From: Caloranaerobacter ferrireducens
GTDB taxonomy: Bacteria; Bacillota; Clostridia; Tissierellales; Thermohalobacteraceae
DNA length: 64,000 nt
NCBI RefSeq assembly: GCF_001730685.1
Contig: NZ_MDJR01000001.1
Coordinates: forward strand, 124,001-188,000
Reading direction: 5' to 3'
Numbering within the stretch: the stretch's first letter is position 1; each line of letters begins with the position of its first letter. Below the pieces are notes generated by a model. It was not told where the DNA came from. It searched no databases and saw only the letters and a program-made list of their open reading frames with translations. This document shows positions 18,710-27,210 of this stretch, one piece after another. The position numbers were made by a program, and so were the translations under genes.

Positions 18710-20659
18710 ATGAGAACTTTAGCAATAGATATTGAAACATTCAGTAGTGTGGACCTCACCAGGTGTGGGGTCTACAAATATACTGAATCACCAGACTTTG
18801 AAATACTGTTATTTAGCTATGCCTTTGATGATGAAGAGGTAACAGTAATTGATTTAGCCCAAGGTGAAAAAGTACCAGATGAAGTAATGATGGCTCTAAC
18901 AGACTCAGCAATAATTAAAACAGCTTTTAATGCTAACTTTGAAAGAACATGTCTAGCAAAGTATTTTAATATACCTATGCCACCTAATCAGTGGCGTTGT
19001 AGTGCAGTTCATGCACTAACATTAGGCCTTCCTGGAAGTCTTGAAGGAGTTGCTAAATGCCTAAATTTATCTCAGCAGAAAATGAAGGAAGGAAAGGCAC
19101 TTATAAGATATTTTTCAGTTCCTTGTAAACCCACAAAAGCAAATGGAGAAAGAACTAGAAACTTTCCTAAGCATGACATAGAAAAGTGGCAGAACTTCAA
19201 AGATTACTGCAAACGGGATGTAGAAGTTGAAAGGGTTATACGTAAAAAGTTAGAAAGTTATCCCATGATAGAAAAGGAACTTAGGCTTTGGCAGCTGGAC
19301 CAGAAAATTAACGATACTGGTGTTAGAGTAGATAAGGTGTTAGTGGATAATGCAATTAAATGTGATAGAGCTTATCAAGATAAACTCCTAAAGGAAGCCA
19401 TTCATTTAACAGGACTTGAAAACCCTAACAGTCCAGCTCAGTTAAAAGAATGGCTTGAAAAGGAAGGGATAAAGATAGAAAGTCTTTCTAAAGAAAAGGT
19501 TGTAGAGCTACTAGAACAAACTAAAAATCCTAAGATTAAAAGAGTATTAGAGCTTAGACAGGATATGTCAAAGACTTCTGTTAAAAAGTATGAGGCTATG
19601 GACAGATCCATGTGTAGTGATGAAAGAATAAGAGGCCTCCTGCAGTTTTATGGAGCTAATAGGACTGGAAGATGGGCAGGTAGATTAGTACAAATTCACA
19701 ACCTCCCGAGAAATAACATGAAGGATTTAAGTCTTGCCAGGCAGCTTCTTAAGGACGGAGATTATGGAACTTTAGAACTTCTATTTGATAGTGTACCTGA
19801 TTTACTATCTCAACTCATTAGAACAGCTTTCATACCATCTGAAAATTCACGATTTATAGTTGCAGATTTTTCAGCAATTGAAGCGAGAGTTATTGCATGG
19901 CTTGCAGGGGAGAAGTGGAGAATGGATGTATTCAATTCCCATGGCAAGATTTATGAAGCGTCAGCTTCTCAGATGTTTAAAGTACCAATAGAAAGTATTA
20001 CTAAAGGAAGTTCTTTAAGGCAGAAAGGGAAAATAGCAGAACTCGCCCTTGGATATGGTGGAAGTAAAGGAGCACTCATAGCTATGGGAGCTTTAAATAT
20101 GGGACTGACAGAAGAAGAACTATCAGAGCTTGTTTCAGCTTGGAGAAAGTCCAATCCAAACATTGTAAAGTTGTGGTGGGATTTAGAGATGGCTGCGATA
20201 AAGTCAGTGAAGGAAAAATCAGTGGTAACTATGCAGTATGGACTTAAGTTTTATTACAAAAATGGAATGCTGTTTATAAGACTTCCTTCAGGAAGAAACC
20301 TTGCCTATGTTAGACCGAGGATTGAAATTGATGAAAGATTTAATAAAGAAATGCTTACTTATGAAGGTATAGAACAGGGAACTAAAAAGAGGAGAAGGCT
20401 TTCTACCTATGGAGGGAAGCTTGTGGAGAATATTACTCAAGCCATTGCAAGGGACTGTTTGGCTGAAGCTATGCTTGGGCTTGATGAAGCAGGATATAAC
20501 ATAGTATTTCACGTCCATGATGAAGTAGTTTTAGATGTTCCTAATGGCATTGGTTCATTAGAAGAAGTAAAAGAAATAATGGGCAGATTTATTGATTGGG
20601 CACCAGGATTACCTTTAAAGGCAGATGGATTTGAAACTGAATTTTATAAAAAAGATTAA
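18710..20659 (+). CDS. Phage DNA polymerase, family A
   Basis: Replicates phage DNA. 649 residues. The N-terminal 3'-5' exonuclease domain begins with LAIDIETFSS; polymerase motif A is DFSAIEARVIAWLAG (about residue 385), motif B is in RQKGKIAELALGYGG, and motif C is HVHDEVVLD (about residue 601). There is no 5'-3' exonuclease domain, as usual for phage enzymes. It follows DUF2815 by 5 nt, forming one replication operon. Confidence 0.95.
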   Translation: MRTLAIDIETFSSVDLTRCGVYKYTESPDFEILLFSYAFDDEEVTVIDLAQGEKVPDEVMMALTDSAIIKTAFNANFERTCLAKYFNIPMPPNQWRCSAVHALTLGLPGSLEGVAKCLNLSQQKMKEGKALIRYFSVPCKPTKANGERTRNFPKHDIEKWQNFKDYCKRDVEVERVIRKKLESYPMIEKELRLWQLDQKINDTGVRVDKVLVDNAIKCDRAYQDKLLKEAIHLTGLENPNSPAQLKEWLEKEGIKIESLSKEKVVELLEQTKNPKIKRVLELRQDMSKTSVKKYEAMDRSMCSDERIRGLLQFYGANRTGRWAGRLVQIHNLPRNNMKDLSLARQLLKDGDYGTLELLFDSVPDLLSQLIRTAFIPSENSRFIVADFSAIEARVIAWLAGEKWRMDVFNSHGKIYEASASQMFKVPIESITKGSSLRQKGKIAELALGYGGSKGALIAMGALNMGLTEEELSELVSAWRKSNPNIVKLWWDLEMAAIKSVKEKSVVTMQYGLKFYYKNGMLFIRLPSGRNLAYVRPRIEIDERFNKEMLTYEGIEQGTKKRRRLSTYGGKLVENITQAIARDCLAEAMLGLDEAGYNIVFHVHDEVVLDVPNGIGSLEEVKEIMGRFIDWAPGLPLKADGFETEFYKKD

Positions 20660-20784
20660 TGATTCAAGAAACTTATTAATTTTTGTTTGTTTGAGTGTCT
20701 AAGAACCTTTGAGCGTGTAGGACAAACTAATGAATATATATACAAAAACTATGCATAACCCTTGAAAAGAGAGGTGTTTTACTT

Positions 20785-21141
20785 ATGAGAAAAAGACCGT
20801 TTATTTATGTTTGTTCTCCCTTAAGGGGAGATATTGAAGGTAATATTGGGAAAGCAATAAGGTACTGTAGATTTGTTTATACAAAAGGTAGCATTCCTTT
20901 AGCACCCCATGTTATTTTTACCACCTTTCTTGATAACAATATCCCTGAAGAAAGAAAAGTAGGTATTGAGATGGGACTAGATTTACTTTTGAAGTGTAAT
21001 GAGCTTTGGGCCTTTGGTAAAAGAATATCCGAGGAAATGGCAGAAAAAATAAAGATGGCTGAAGCACTAGGACTTAAAATAAAAAGATTTAATGAAAGAT
21101 GTGAGCCCTTGGAGGTGGTAGATGGTGAGTTTAAATCTTAA
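20785..21141 (+). CDS. DUF4406/DUF7768-like nucleoside deoxyribosyltransferase-fold protein
   Basis: 118 residues with FIYVCSPLRGDIEGN near the start and LWAFGKRISEEM later, a pattern of the nucleoside 2-deoxyribosyltransferase-like superfamily. Family members may act on nucleotides, but the specific reaction is not established. GAGAGGTG lies upstream. The end overlaps the VapE-like gene by 20 nt, tying it to the replication module. Confidence 0.7.
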   Translation: MRKRPFIYVCSPLRGDIEGNIGKAIRYCRFVYTKGSIPLAPHVIFTTFLDNNIPEERKVGIEMGLDLLLKCNELWAFGKRISEEMAEKIKMAEALGLKIKRFNERCEPLEVVDGEFKS

Positions 21142-23530
21142 GGAAGCTAAGTCATTAAAGCATGATGGAATTATAACCATTGCCACAGGGAGAAGTAGAA
21201 AAGAACTAAATTGGAAGAATCGAGAGATGCTTTGGTCAGATTTAGTTAAAAGGCTGAGTAATACTATTAGAACTTCTGAAACCTATGAAGAATATAAAAA
21301 GCTTTCAAAGGCTAAACGGGGTGAAATAAAAGATGTAGGTGGCTTTGTTGGTGGAACTTTAAAGGGTGGTAGAAGAAAAGCAGATGCAGTAGTATGGAGA
21401 CAGATTGTTACTCTTGATGCTGATTATGTTAAAGGGGATTTATGGGCTGGAGTAGAGACAATACTTGGTTATGGAGCAGTGATGTATTCTACCCACAGCC
21501 ACAGCTCATTAAGCCCAAGATTAAGGCTAGTTATTCCTTTAAAAAGAGCAGTAACACCAGATGAATATCAGGCAGTAGCAAGACGTATTGCTGAAGATTT
21601 AGGGATAGATTTCTTTGACGATACAACGTATGAGCCCCACAGGCTAATGTACTGGCCTTCCACTTCATCTGATGGACAATTTGTTTTTAAAGTATTAGAC
21701 GAAGAATGGATAGATCCTGATGAAGTTTTAAAAAGATATCCTGACTGGCGAGATTCATCTTATTGGCCTGAATCTTCAAGAACAAAGCTTCAGAGAAAAA
21801 GACAGGCAGAGAAGCAGGGAAATCCTCTTGAAAAGAATGGTCTTGTAGGTGCCTTTTGCAGAACATATTCAGTATACGAAGCAATAGAAAAGTTTTTAAG
21901 TGATATATACTCACCATGTAATGACCCTAACAGATATACTTACATACCTGGTACATCCTCGGGAGGACTTGTGGTATATGAAAACGGACTTTTTGCTTAC
22001 TCTCACCACGGCAGTGACCCTATAAGTGGTAAGCTTTGTAATGCTTTTGATCTTGTTAGGCTTCATAAGTTCGGTGATTTAGATGAAAATGCAAAGGAAG
22101 GAACACCTGTAGTAAGACTTCCTTCATATAAGGCTATGCAGGAGATGATAGTAAAAGATGTACAGGTAAAAAAACAGATAGCCAGTGAAAGAATTATGCA
22201 GGCTGGTGAAGATTTTCAAAATGAAGAAGAATGGCAGACAGGCCTCGAGATTAATAACAAAGGTGAACTAAAAAACACTCTTACAAACATGATACTGATA
22301 CTAAGACATGATCCTGCATTAAATGGAATTTTTTATAACGAGTTTACAGGAGGTATTGATGTTAAAGGGCAGGTGCCGTGGAAACGTCTAAAAGCTGGTT
22401 GGAATAAAACAGATGAAGCTTCTCTTGCAGGATATATCGATGAAAAATATAAACTTTATTCTCCTGGAAGACTTAAAGAAGCAGCACTTAAGGTGACAGT
22501 TGAAAGGTCTAGGCATCCAGTTAAAGATTATCTTTATAGTTTACCTAAGTGGGATGGTGTAAAAAGAGTAGACGAGCTTTTGATTAAATATCTAGGAGCA
22601 GAGGATAACGAATATACAAGATTAGTTATGAGAAAAACCTTAGTAGCGGCAGTAGCAAGGGTGATGAAACCAGGGATTAAATTTGATACAGTTCTTGTAT
22701 TAAATGGTCCTCAGGGAGTAGGGAAAAGTACTCTTTTTGCTAAGCTGGGAGGAAAATTTTTCAGTGATTCATTAGCAATCTCAGATATGAGGGATAAGAC
22801 AGCTGCAGAAAAGCTTCAGGGCTACTGGATTATAGAGGTAGGAGAGCTTGCTGGTATTCGTAAAGTAGATGAAGAAACTTTAAAATCATTTTTATCAAGG
22901 CAGGATGATAAGTATAGAGCTAGTTATGGGTATACTGTAGAGGATCATCCAAGGCAGTGCATCATTGTAGGAACTACCAATCAAGAAGCTGGATTTTTAA
23001 GGGATATAACCGGAGGTCGTCGCTTTTGGCCTGTTAAGACTCCGGGCAGTAAGGGAGAGAAGCCTTGGGATATAAAGGCTGAAGAAGTAAAACAGATATG
23101 GGCTGAAGCTTTTGACTTATACAATAAAGGTGAGTCTTTGATTCTACCCGATAGTCTTATTAAAGAAGCAGAAAAGGCTCAGATTGATGCCCTTGAAAGT
23201 GATGAAAGAGAAGGGTTAGTTAGAGAATATTTAGAAAAACTTCTTCCTTCTAACTGGGATGATATGGACATTTATGAAAGAAGAAGTTTTATAAGAGGAG
23301 ATGAATTTAGCAAAGAAACAGTAGGTACTGTAAGAAGAGATAAGGTATGTGCTATGGAAGTTTGGTGTGAACTTTTTGAAAAAGAGCCGAGCAGCATGAG
23401 AAAAATAGATTCCTATGAGATAAATGCAATCCTTCGAAAGATTGAAGGTTGGGAGAAATATACAGGGACTAAAAATGGAATGATGACAATACCTATTTAT
23501 GGGAAACAAAGAGTTTATATAAGGAAATAG
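21122..23530 (+). CDS. VapE/VirE family phage helicase-primase
   Basis: An 802-residue replication initiation protein. The N-terminal half (GGRRKADAVVWRQIVTLDAD, later THSHSSLSPRLRLVIP) resembles archaeo-eukaryotic primase-like domains. The C-terminal half is the virulence-associated E ATPase with Walker A GPQGVGKST at about residue 530, then WIIEVGELAG and a GTTNQE sensor segment. Such proteins unwind and prime phage DNA. TTGGAGGTGG precedes the ATG. A repeat cluster follows at once and may be the origin it acts on. Confidence 0.9.
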   Translation: MVSLNLKEAKSLKHDGIITIATGRSRKELNWKNREMLWSDLVKRLSNTIRTSETYEEYKKLSKAKRGEIKDVGGFVGGTLKGGRRKADAVVWRQIVTLDADYVKGDLWAGVETILGYGAVMYSTHSHSSLSPRLRLVIPLKRAVTPDEYQAVARRIAEDLGIDFFDDTTYEPHRLMYWPSTSSDGQFVFKVLDEEWIDPDEVLKRYPDWRDSSYWPESSRTKLQRKRQAEKQGNPLEKNGLVGAFCRTYSVYEAIEKFLSDIYSPCNDPNRYTYIPGTSSGGLVVYENGLFAYSHHGSDPISGKLCNAFDLVRLHKFGDLDENAKEGTPVVRLPSYKAMQEMIVKDVQVKKQIASERIMQAGEDFQNEEEWQTGLEINNKGELKNTLTNMILILRHDPALNGIFYNEFTGGIDVKGQVPWKRLKAGWNKTDEASLAGYIDEKYKLYSPGRLKEAALKVTVERSRHPVKDYLYSLPKWDGVKRVDELLIKYLGAEDNEYTRLVMRKTLVAAVARVMKPGIKFDTVLVLNGPQGVGKSTLFAKLGGKFFSDSLAISDMRDKTAAEKLQGYWIIEVGELAGIRKVDEETLKSFLSRQDDKYRASYGYTVEDHPRQCIIVGTTNQEAGFLRDITGGRRFWPVKTPGSKGEKPWDIKAEEVKQIWAEAFDLYNKGESLILPDSLIKEAEKAQIDALESDEREGLVREYLEKLLPSNWDDMDIYERRSFIRGDEFSKETVGTVRRDKVCAMEVWCELFEKEPSSMRKIDSYEINAILRKIEGWEKYTGTKNGMMTIPIYGKQRVYIRK

Positions 23531-23532
23531 AA

Positions 23533-23826
23533 GGAACAAGAGAACAAGAATTAAATCTTGTTCCGGCATCTTGTTCCACTCTCACATATTGATTATTACT
23601 ATATTTATTAAGTATATGGAACAAGAGAACAAGATTACTATATATAAATAAATAAAATAAAGAATATATAGATATAATTATACTCTATAAATTCTATAAT
23701 TAAGAATACTCTATAAGAAAATCTTGTTTCTTGTTCCGTTAAAAGTTTTTAAAATATCATCAAACTAGCTTAATACAAGGGATTGAAGGACTTTTATTTA
23801 AAAGAACAAGGTTAAAATCTTGTTCC
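23533..23826. repeat. Cluster of GGAACAAG / CTTGTTCC repeats, candidate origin or operator
   Basis: The 294-nt gap between the VapE-like and VRR-NUC genes holds GGAACAAG at 23533 and 23618, shorter GAACAAG at 23542, 23627 and 23804, and the reverse complement CTTGTTCC at 23557, 23570, 23730 and 23819, with a CTTGTTT at 23723. Units occur as close pairs (starts 7-13 nt apart). The intervening DNA is almost pure A/T. Iterons next to a replication initiator are a usual origin layout. Confidence 0.6.
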
Positions 23827-23842
23827 AAAATAGGTGATAGAA

Positions 23843-24121
23843 ATGAGAGAGAAAGAAATAGAATCCAGATTAAAGCGGGAAGTAGAAAGAAAAGGTGGAC
23901 TAGCTCTTAAATTTACCTCGCCAGGAATAGCAGGAGTGCCAGATAGATTAGTTCTTTTTCCTGGAGGTAGGACCTTTTTTGTAGAAATAAAATCTCCAGG
24001 TAAAAAACTAAGGCCACTTCAAGTAAAAAGAAAAAAACAGCTTGAAGCATTAGGATTTAAAGTTTATGTTATAGATTCATTAGAAGCAGTAGAAGAATTT
24101 ATCCAGGAGGTGGTTAAGTGA
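23843..24121 (+). CDS. VRR-NUC domain nuclease
   Basis: A 92-residue stand-alone VRR-NUC protein, a minimal PD-(D/E)XK nuclease fold. Visible are GIAGVPDRLVLFPGG with the first aspartate, FFVEIKSPGKK with the E-x-K, and PLQVKRKKQLEALG. Single-domain VRR-NUC proteins of phages can cut Holliday-type junctions. ATG 23843 follows AGGTGAT by 5 nt; the GTG at 23834 lies inside that site. It overlaps the helicase gene by 4 nt. Confidence 0.88.
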   Translation: MREKEIESRLKREVERKGGLALKFTSPGIAGVPDRLVLFPGGRTFFVEIKSPGKKLRPLQVKRKKQLEALGFKVYVIDSLEAVEEFIQEVVK

Positions 24122-25479
24122 AATACATACCTTATCCATACCAGGAATATGCAACAAAGTGGATTATAGATAAAGAAAAAGCAGGCCTTTTGATGGAGAT
24201 GGGTCTCGGGAAAACGGTATGTACTCTAACTGCCATTAATGAACTTTTATACGATTACTTTGATGTTGTAAGAGTATTGGTTATTGCACCTCTTCGAGTG
24301 GCCCAGAGTACATGGGACGAAGAAGCGGCTAAATGGGACCATCTTAAACACTTAAAAATATCAAAGGTGCTAGGGACAGAAAAAGAAAGGATTGATGCTC
24401 TTAACACAAAAGCTGATATCTATATTATCAATCGAGAGAACGTAAAGTGGTTAGTGGATTTATATAAAACAAATTGGCCCTTTGATATGGTTGTTATAGA
24501 TGAGCTTTCTAGTTTTAAATCCCATAAAGCTAAAAGGTTTAAAGCATTAAGAAAAGTAAGGCCACTTATAAAAAGAATTGTAGGCCTAACTGGTACTCCT
24601 GCACCAAATGGGCTAATTGATTTGTGGCCTCAGATATATCTTTTAGATGGTGGAGAAAGACTTGGAAAAACCATAACAGGATTTAGAGAGAAATACTTTC
24701 TGCCAGATAAAAGAAATAGAGAAATTATATTTTCCTACAAACCCAAAGATGGTGCTAAGGAAGCAATATATAAAAAACTATCGGATATATGTGTCAGTAT
24801 GAAAGCTAAAGATTACTTAGACCTTCCAGAAAGACTTGATAATATCATAACTGTTCATCTGGATGATAAAGCAAAAGGACAATATAGGAAGTTAGAAAAA
24901 GATCTACTTCTACCTCTAAAAGATGCTGATATAGTAGCAAATACTGCTGCAGTTCTTACAAATAAACTTCTTCAACTATCAAACGGAGCTGTTTATGATG
25001 AAAACAAAGATGTAAAAGAAATTCATGATGCAAAACTTAAAGCACTTGAGGATGTAATAGAAGCAGCTAGCGGAAAACCGGTACTTGTATTTTATTCCTA
25101 TAAGCATGACCTTAAGAGAATCAAAGATCATTTAAAAAATAAGATATTGAGAGAACTCAAATCAGCTAAAGATATTGAGGACTGGAATAAAGGAAATATA
25201 GAAGTGCTTTTAGCCCATCCAGCTTCAGCGGGACATGGATTAAACCTTCAAACTGGAGGTAATATTATCGTTTGGTTTGGATTAACCTTTAGCCTTGAGC
25301 TGTACAGCCAAGCTAATGCAAGGCTTCATAGGCAAGGTCAAAAAGAAACAGTAATTATTCATCATTTAATAGCCAATGACACCATAGACGAAGATGTGAT
25401 GAAAGTACTTAAAGATAAAGAAGCTACGCAAGAAGCACTTCTTAAGGCTGTAAAGGCAAGAATAAATAGAGTTGTTTAG
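24118..25479 (+). CDS. Phage SNF2-family DEAD-like helicase
   Basis: 453 residues of superfamily 2 ATPase: Walker A LLMEMGLGKTVC near residue 25, DELSSFK (motif II), LTGTPAPNG (motif III) and the C-terminal QANARLHRQGQ (motif VI). The partner VRR-NUC gene upstream overlaps by 4 nt and the pair is a common phage replication or recombination module. It starts with GTG after AGGAGGTGG. It probably translocates on dsDNA during branch processing. Confidence 0.9.
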   Translation: MKYIPYPYQEYATKWIIDKEKAGLLMEMGLGKTVCTLTAINELLYDYFDVVRVLVIAPLRVAQSTWDEEAAKWDHLKHLKISKVLGTEKERIDALNTKADIYIINRENVKWLVDLYKTNWPFDMVVIDELSSFKSHKAKRFKALRKVRPLIKRIVGLTGTPAPNGLIDLWPQIYLLDGGERLGKTITGFREKYFLPDKRNREIIFSYKPKDGAKEAIYKKLSDICVSMKAKDYLDLPERLDNIITVHLDDKAKGQYRKLEKDLLLPLKDADIVANTAAVLTNKLLQLSNGAVYDENKDVKEIHDAKLKALEDVIEAASGKPVLVFYSYKHDLKRIKDHLKNKILRELKSAKDIEDWNKGNIEVLLAHPASAGHGLNLQTGGNIIVWFGLTFSLELYSQANARLHRQGQKETVIIHHLIANDTIDEDVMKVLKDKEATQEALLKAVKARINRVV

Positions 25480-25491
25480 GAGGAAATAGCA

Positions 25492-25710
25492 ATGAATGAG
25501 AAAGATTGTTTTGCTTATAAAAACAAAAAATGCAGCATTTTAAAATCTAAAAAATGCGAAGGTACTCAGTGTGGATTTTATAAAACCCATAAGCAATATC
25601 AGTTAGGACAAAAAAAGGCACTAGAGAGAATTCTTTCTTTAGGTGAGGAAAAAATGAAATATATTGATGAGACCTATTACGGCGGGAAGATGGGAGTGAT
25701 GCAGCCATGA
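25492..25710 (+). CDS. Small cysteine-containing phage protein
   Basis: 72 residues with four cysteines near the N-terminus (DCFAYKNKKCSI, then KKCEGTQCGFYKT), probably a zinc site. AGGAGG precedes the ATG. It overlaps the DUF1492 gene by 4 nt. I know similar proteins only as phage hypotheticals at this position; no function is assigned. Confidence 0.65.
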   Translation: MNEKDCFAYKNKKCSILKSKKCEGTQCGFYKTHKQYQLGQKKALERILSLGEEKMKYIDETYYGGKMGVMQP

Positions 25711-26138
25711 AAGCTAAAGAATATTTATCACAGGTCTATAAAATCAATCAAAGAATAGACAGCAAGCTTGAACAGTTAGAAGTACTAAAGAGTTTAGCTA
25801 TGAAGGTGAATACCTGTTATACCCATACGAAAGTTTCTGGTGGAAACAATGAAAAGAGCCGCATGGAAAATACCATTGTAAAAATTATTGATTTAAGCCA
25901 CGAAATAAATGATGAGATAGATAGGTTTATAGATCTTAAAGTAGAGATTATGGAAACTATTCATAAAGTAGAAGATGTAAATTGCCAACTGTTACTGGAA
26001 AAAAGGTATATTAACGGAAAGTCGTGGGATGAAATCTCAAAGGAGTTGAATTACAGTATAAGAGGAGTATTTAAAATTCACAGTAAAGCTCTAAAAGAAA
26101 TTGATAAAATTTTAAAAGAGTGCAGTAAAGTGCAGTGA
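25707..26138 (+). CDS. DUF1492-type phage transcriptional regulator
   Basis: 143 residues: a coiled-coil N-terminus (YLSQVYKINQRIDSKLEQL) followed by a sigma-like helix-turn-helix (LLEKRYINGKSWDEISKELN and YSIRGVFKIHSKALKEI). This layout matches DUF1492 and the ArpU/RinA group, which activate late phage transcription. Its own last codons run into three direct AGTGCAGT repeats and a TATAAT box, the likely site of action. The spacing suggests that the gene sits directly before the late promoter it controls. Confidence 0.75.
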   Translation: MKAKEYLSQVYKINQRIDSKLEQLEVLKSLAMKVNTCYTHTKVSGGNNEKSRMENTIVKIIDLSHEINDEIDRFIDLKVEIMETIHKVEDVNCQLLLEKRYINGKSWDEISKELNYSIRGVFKIHSKALKEIDKILKECSKVQ

Positions 26139-26163
26139 AGTGCAGTTGAGAATTTGCTATAAT
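26119..26163 (+). promoter_or_regulatory. Putative late promoter with three AGTGCAGT direct repeats
   Basis: AGTGCAGT occurs at 26119, 26129 and 26139, exactly one helical turn apart. The consensus TATAAT follows at 26158-26163, nine bases after the last 10-nt repeat unit. No good -35 hexamer exists; the third repeat falls in that position. This is the layout of an activator-dependent promoter. Confidence 0.65.
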
Positions 26164-26199
26164 ATAAAGTGAAAAGATATAAAAAATACTTAAGATATG

Positions 26200-26230
26200 G
26201 CCCTAGGAGACTAAGGGCTTTTATTTTTTA
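26200..26230 (+). terminator. Terminator-like hairpin after the late promoter
   Basis: GCCCTAG and CTAAGGGC pair across GAGA with one bulge, followed by a T-rich stretch. It sits about 35 nt downstream of the putative late promoter, so it may be an attenuator or a site of antitermination. Confidence 0.65.
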
Positions 26231-26244
26231 GGAGTTGAAAAGAA

Positions 26245-26412
26245 ATGAAAAAGATTTGTAAATATAAAAATTGCCGAAATGAAGCTACCACAGACAGCAA
26301 TTACTGTAAATATCATTTGAGAATGGTTGAAATAGAAAATAAAGGGCCACAATGGTTAAATGAATTGATTGAAAAAATGGCAAAGGAAAGATGTGTAGAT
26401 AGGAGATACTAA
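26245..26412 (+). CDS. Small cysteine/histidine phage protein
   Basis: 55 residues, starting KKICKYKNCRNEAT and continuing NYCKYHLR, a CxxxxC plus CxxxH zinc-finger-like set. GGAG lies 9 nt upstream of the ATG. The same C-x4-C, C-x2-H pattern recurs at the start of the HNH protein that follows (CSYPGCPEL and YCEKHQ), so this may be a duplicated zinc module. No function can be assigned. Confidence 0.55.
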   Translation: MKKICKYKNCRNEATTDSNYCKYHLRMVEIENKGPQWLNELIEKMAKERCVDRRY

Positions 26413-26414
26413 AA

Positions 26415-26633
26415 ATGAGAAAATGCAAAAAATGTTTATGGGGAACATGGCTTACACGAAATAAAGTGTATTGCATGTTCCCTGTTTGTTTTAAAGAAAA
26501 ATTGAAAAAGGAGAAAAGCTATGCCCAGAAAACCAAAACGCATGTGCAGCTACCCCGGCTGCCCAGAACTAACCGAAGGAAGGTACTGCGAAAAACATCA
26601 GAAGGAAGAAACAAAAAAATACAACAGAAGTAG
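26415..26633 (+). CDS. Small zinc-finger-like protein, end overlapping the HNH gene
   Basis: The first ~35 residues (RKCKKCLWGTWL, then VYCMFPVC) have two cysteine pairs and look real. The frame then runs 113 nt into the HNH gene, giving a basic tail of doubtful meaning. There is only a weak ribosome site. It may be a true small packaging-region gene whose 3' end was extended by a frameshift, or chance. Confidence 0.35.
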   Translation: MRKCKKCLWGTWLTRNKVYCMFPVCFKEKLKKEKSYAQKTKTHVQLPRLPRTNRRKVLRKTSEGRNKKIQQK

Positions 26634-26898
26634 AAAATATAAAAAACTCTATAATAGCAGTAGATGGCAAAGATTAAGAAAAAAGGTATTAACAAAGCAT
26701 CCTCTCTGTGTAGAGTGTGAAAAAGCTGGAAGGCTTACTACAGCAACAGTTGTTGACCATATCATACCCCACCGAGGTGATGAAGATTTGTTTTGGGATG
26801 AAGATAACCTTCAATCCTTATGTAAGTCATGTCACGATAAGAAAACAGCCAGAGAAGATGGTCGGTGGGGAAGAAAAAATAAAGTGTATAAATATTAA
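26521..26898 (+). CDS. Phage HNH endonuclease
   Basis: 125 residues: an N-terminal cysteine/histidine finger (CSYPGCPELTEGRYCEKH), the segment SRWQRLRKKVL, and the HNH core CVECEKAG, TVVDHIIPHRGD and LQSLCKSCHDKKT. HNH proteins next to terminase genes nick at cos sites and are required for packaging in HK97-like phages. A cos-like GC-rich stretch lies 300 nt downstream. AAAAGGAG precedes the ATG. Confidence 0.9.
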   Translation: MPRKPKRMCSYPGCPELTEGRYCEKHQKEETKKYNRSRKYKKLYNSSRWQRLRKKVLTKHPLCVECEKAGRLTTATVVDHIIPHRGDEDLFWDEDNLQSLCKSCHDKKTAREDGRWGRKNKVYKY

Positions 26899-26903
26899 AA
26901 TAG

Positions 26904-27125
26904 CTATTTACTTTTAGTAGGGTTGTAATTATTAAGAATCTCAATATTGAATCCAAATTCTTCAGCTAATTCCTTACTGATTTCTTTTTCTACTTCGTAA
27001 ATGATATATTTTATTAGATTACCTTTTGTCTCATAGTCAATTTGTCTTGCATTGGTAGCTATTCTAAAATCAATGAAAGACCATAGATGAGATCTACCAT
27101 ATTTAGGAGAAACTTTTATATACAT
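26904..27125 (-). CDS. Small antiparallel gene in the packaging region
   Basis: A 73-residue protein on the opposite strand to every other prophage gene, with a convincing GAGGTGA ribosome site. It has a beta-rich start (YIKVSPKYGRSHLWSFIDFR) and a helical end (YEVEKEISKELAEEFGFN). I do not recognise it. Its reversed orientation and AT-richness suggest an accessory gene expressed from the lysogen, such as a small toxin, antitoxin or superinfection factor. Confidence 0.55.
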   Translation of the reverse strand: MYIKVSPKYGRSHLWSFIDFRIATNARQIDYETKGNLIKYIIYEVEKEISKELAEEFGFNIEILNNYNPTKSK

Positions 27126-27210
27126 AAAATCACCTCAAGATAATTTTACCATTAAAAACAAATATATGTAAATCAATTAGTGTATGAAACCAATGATATA
27201 TTTAATCTTA

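Noticed and set aside
23533-23826. CRISPR array
   Set aside because: The repeated units are only 7-8 nt, occur in both orientations and have irregular spacing; there are no cas genes in the window.
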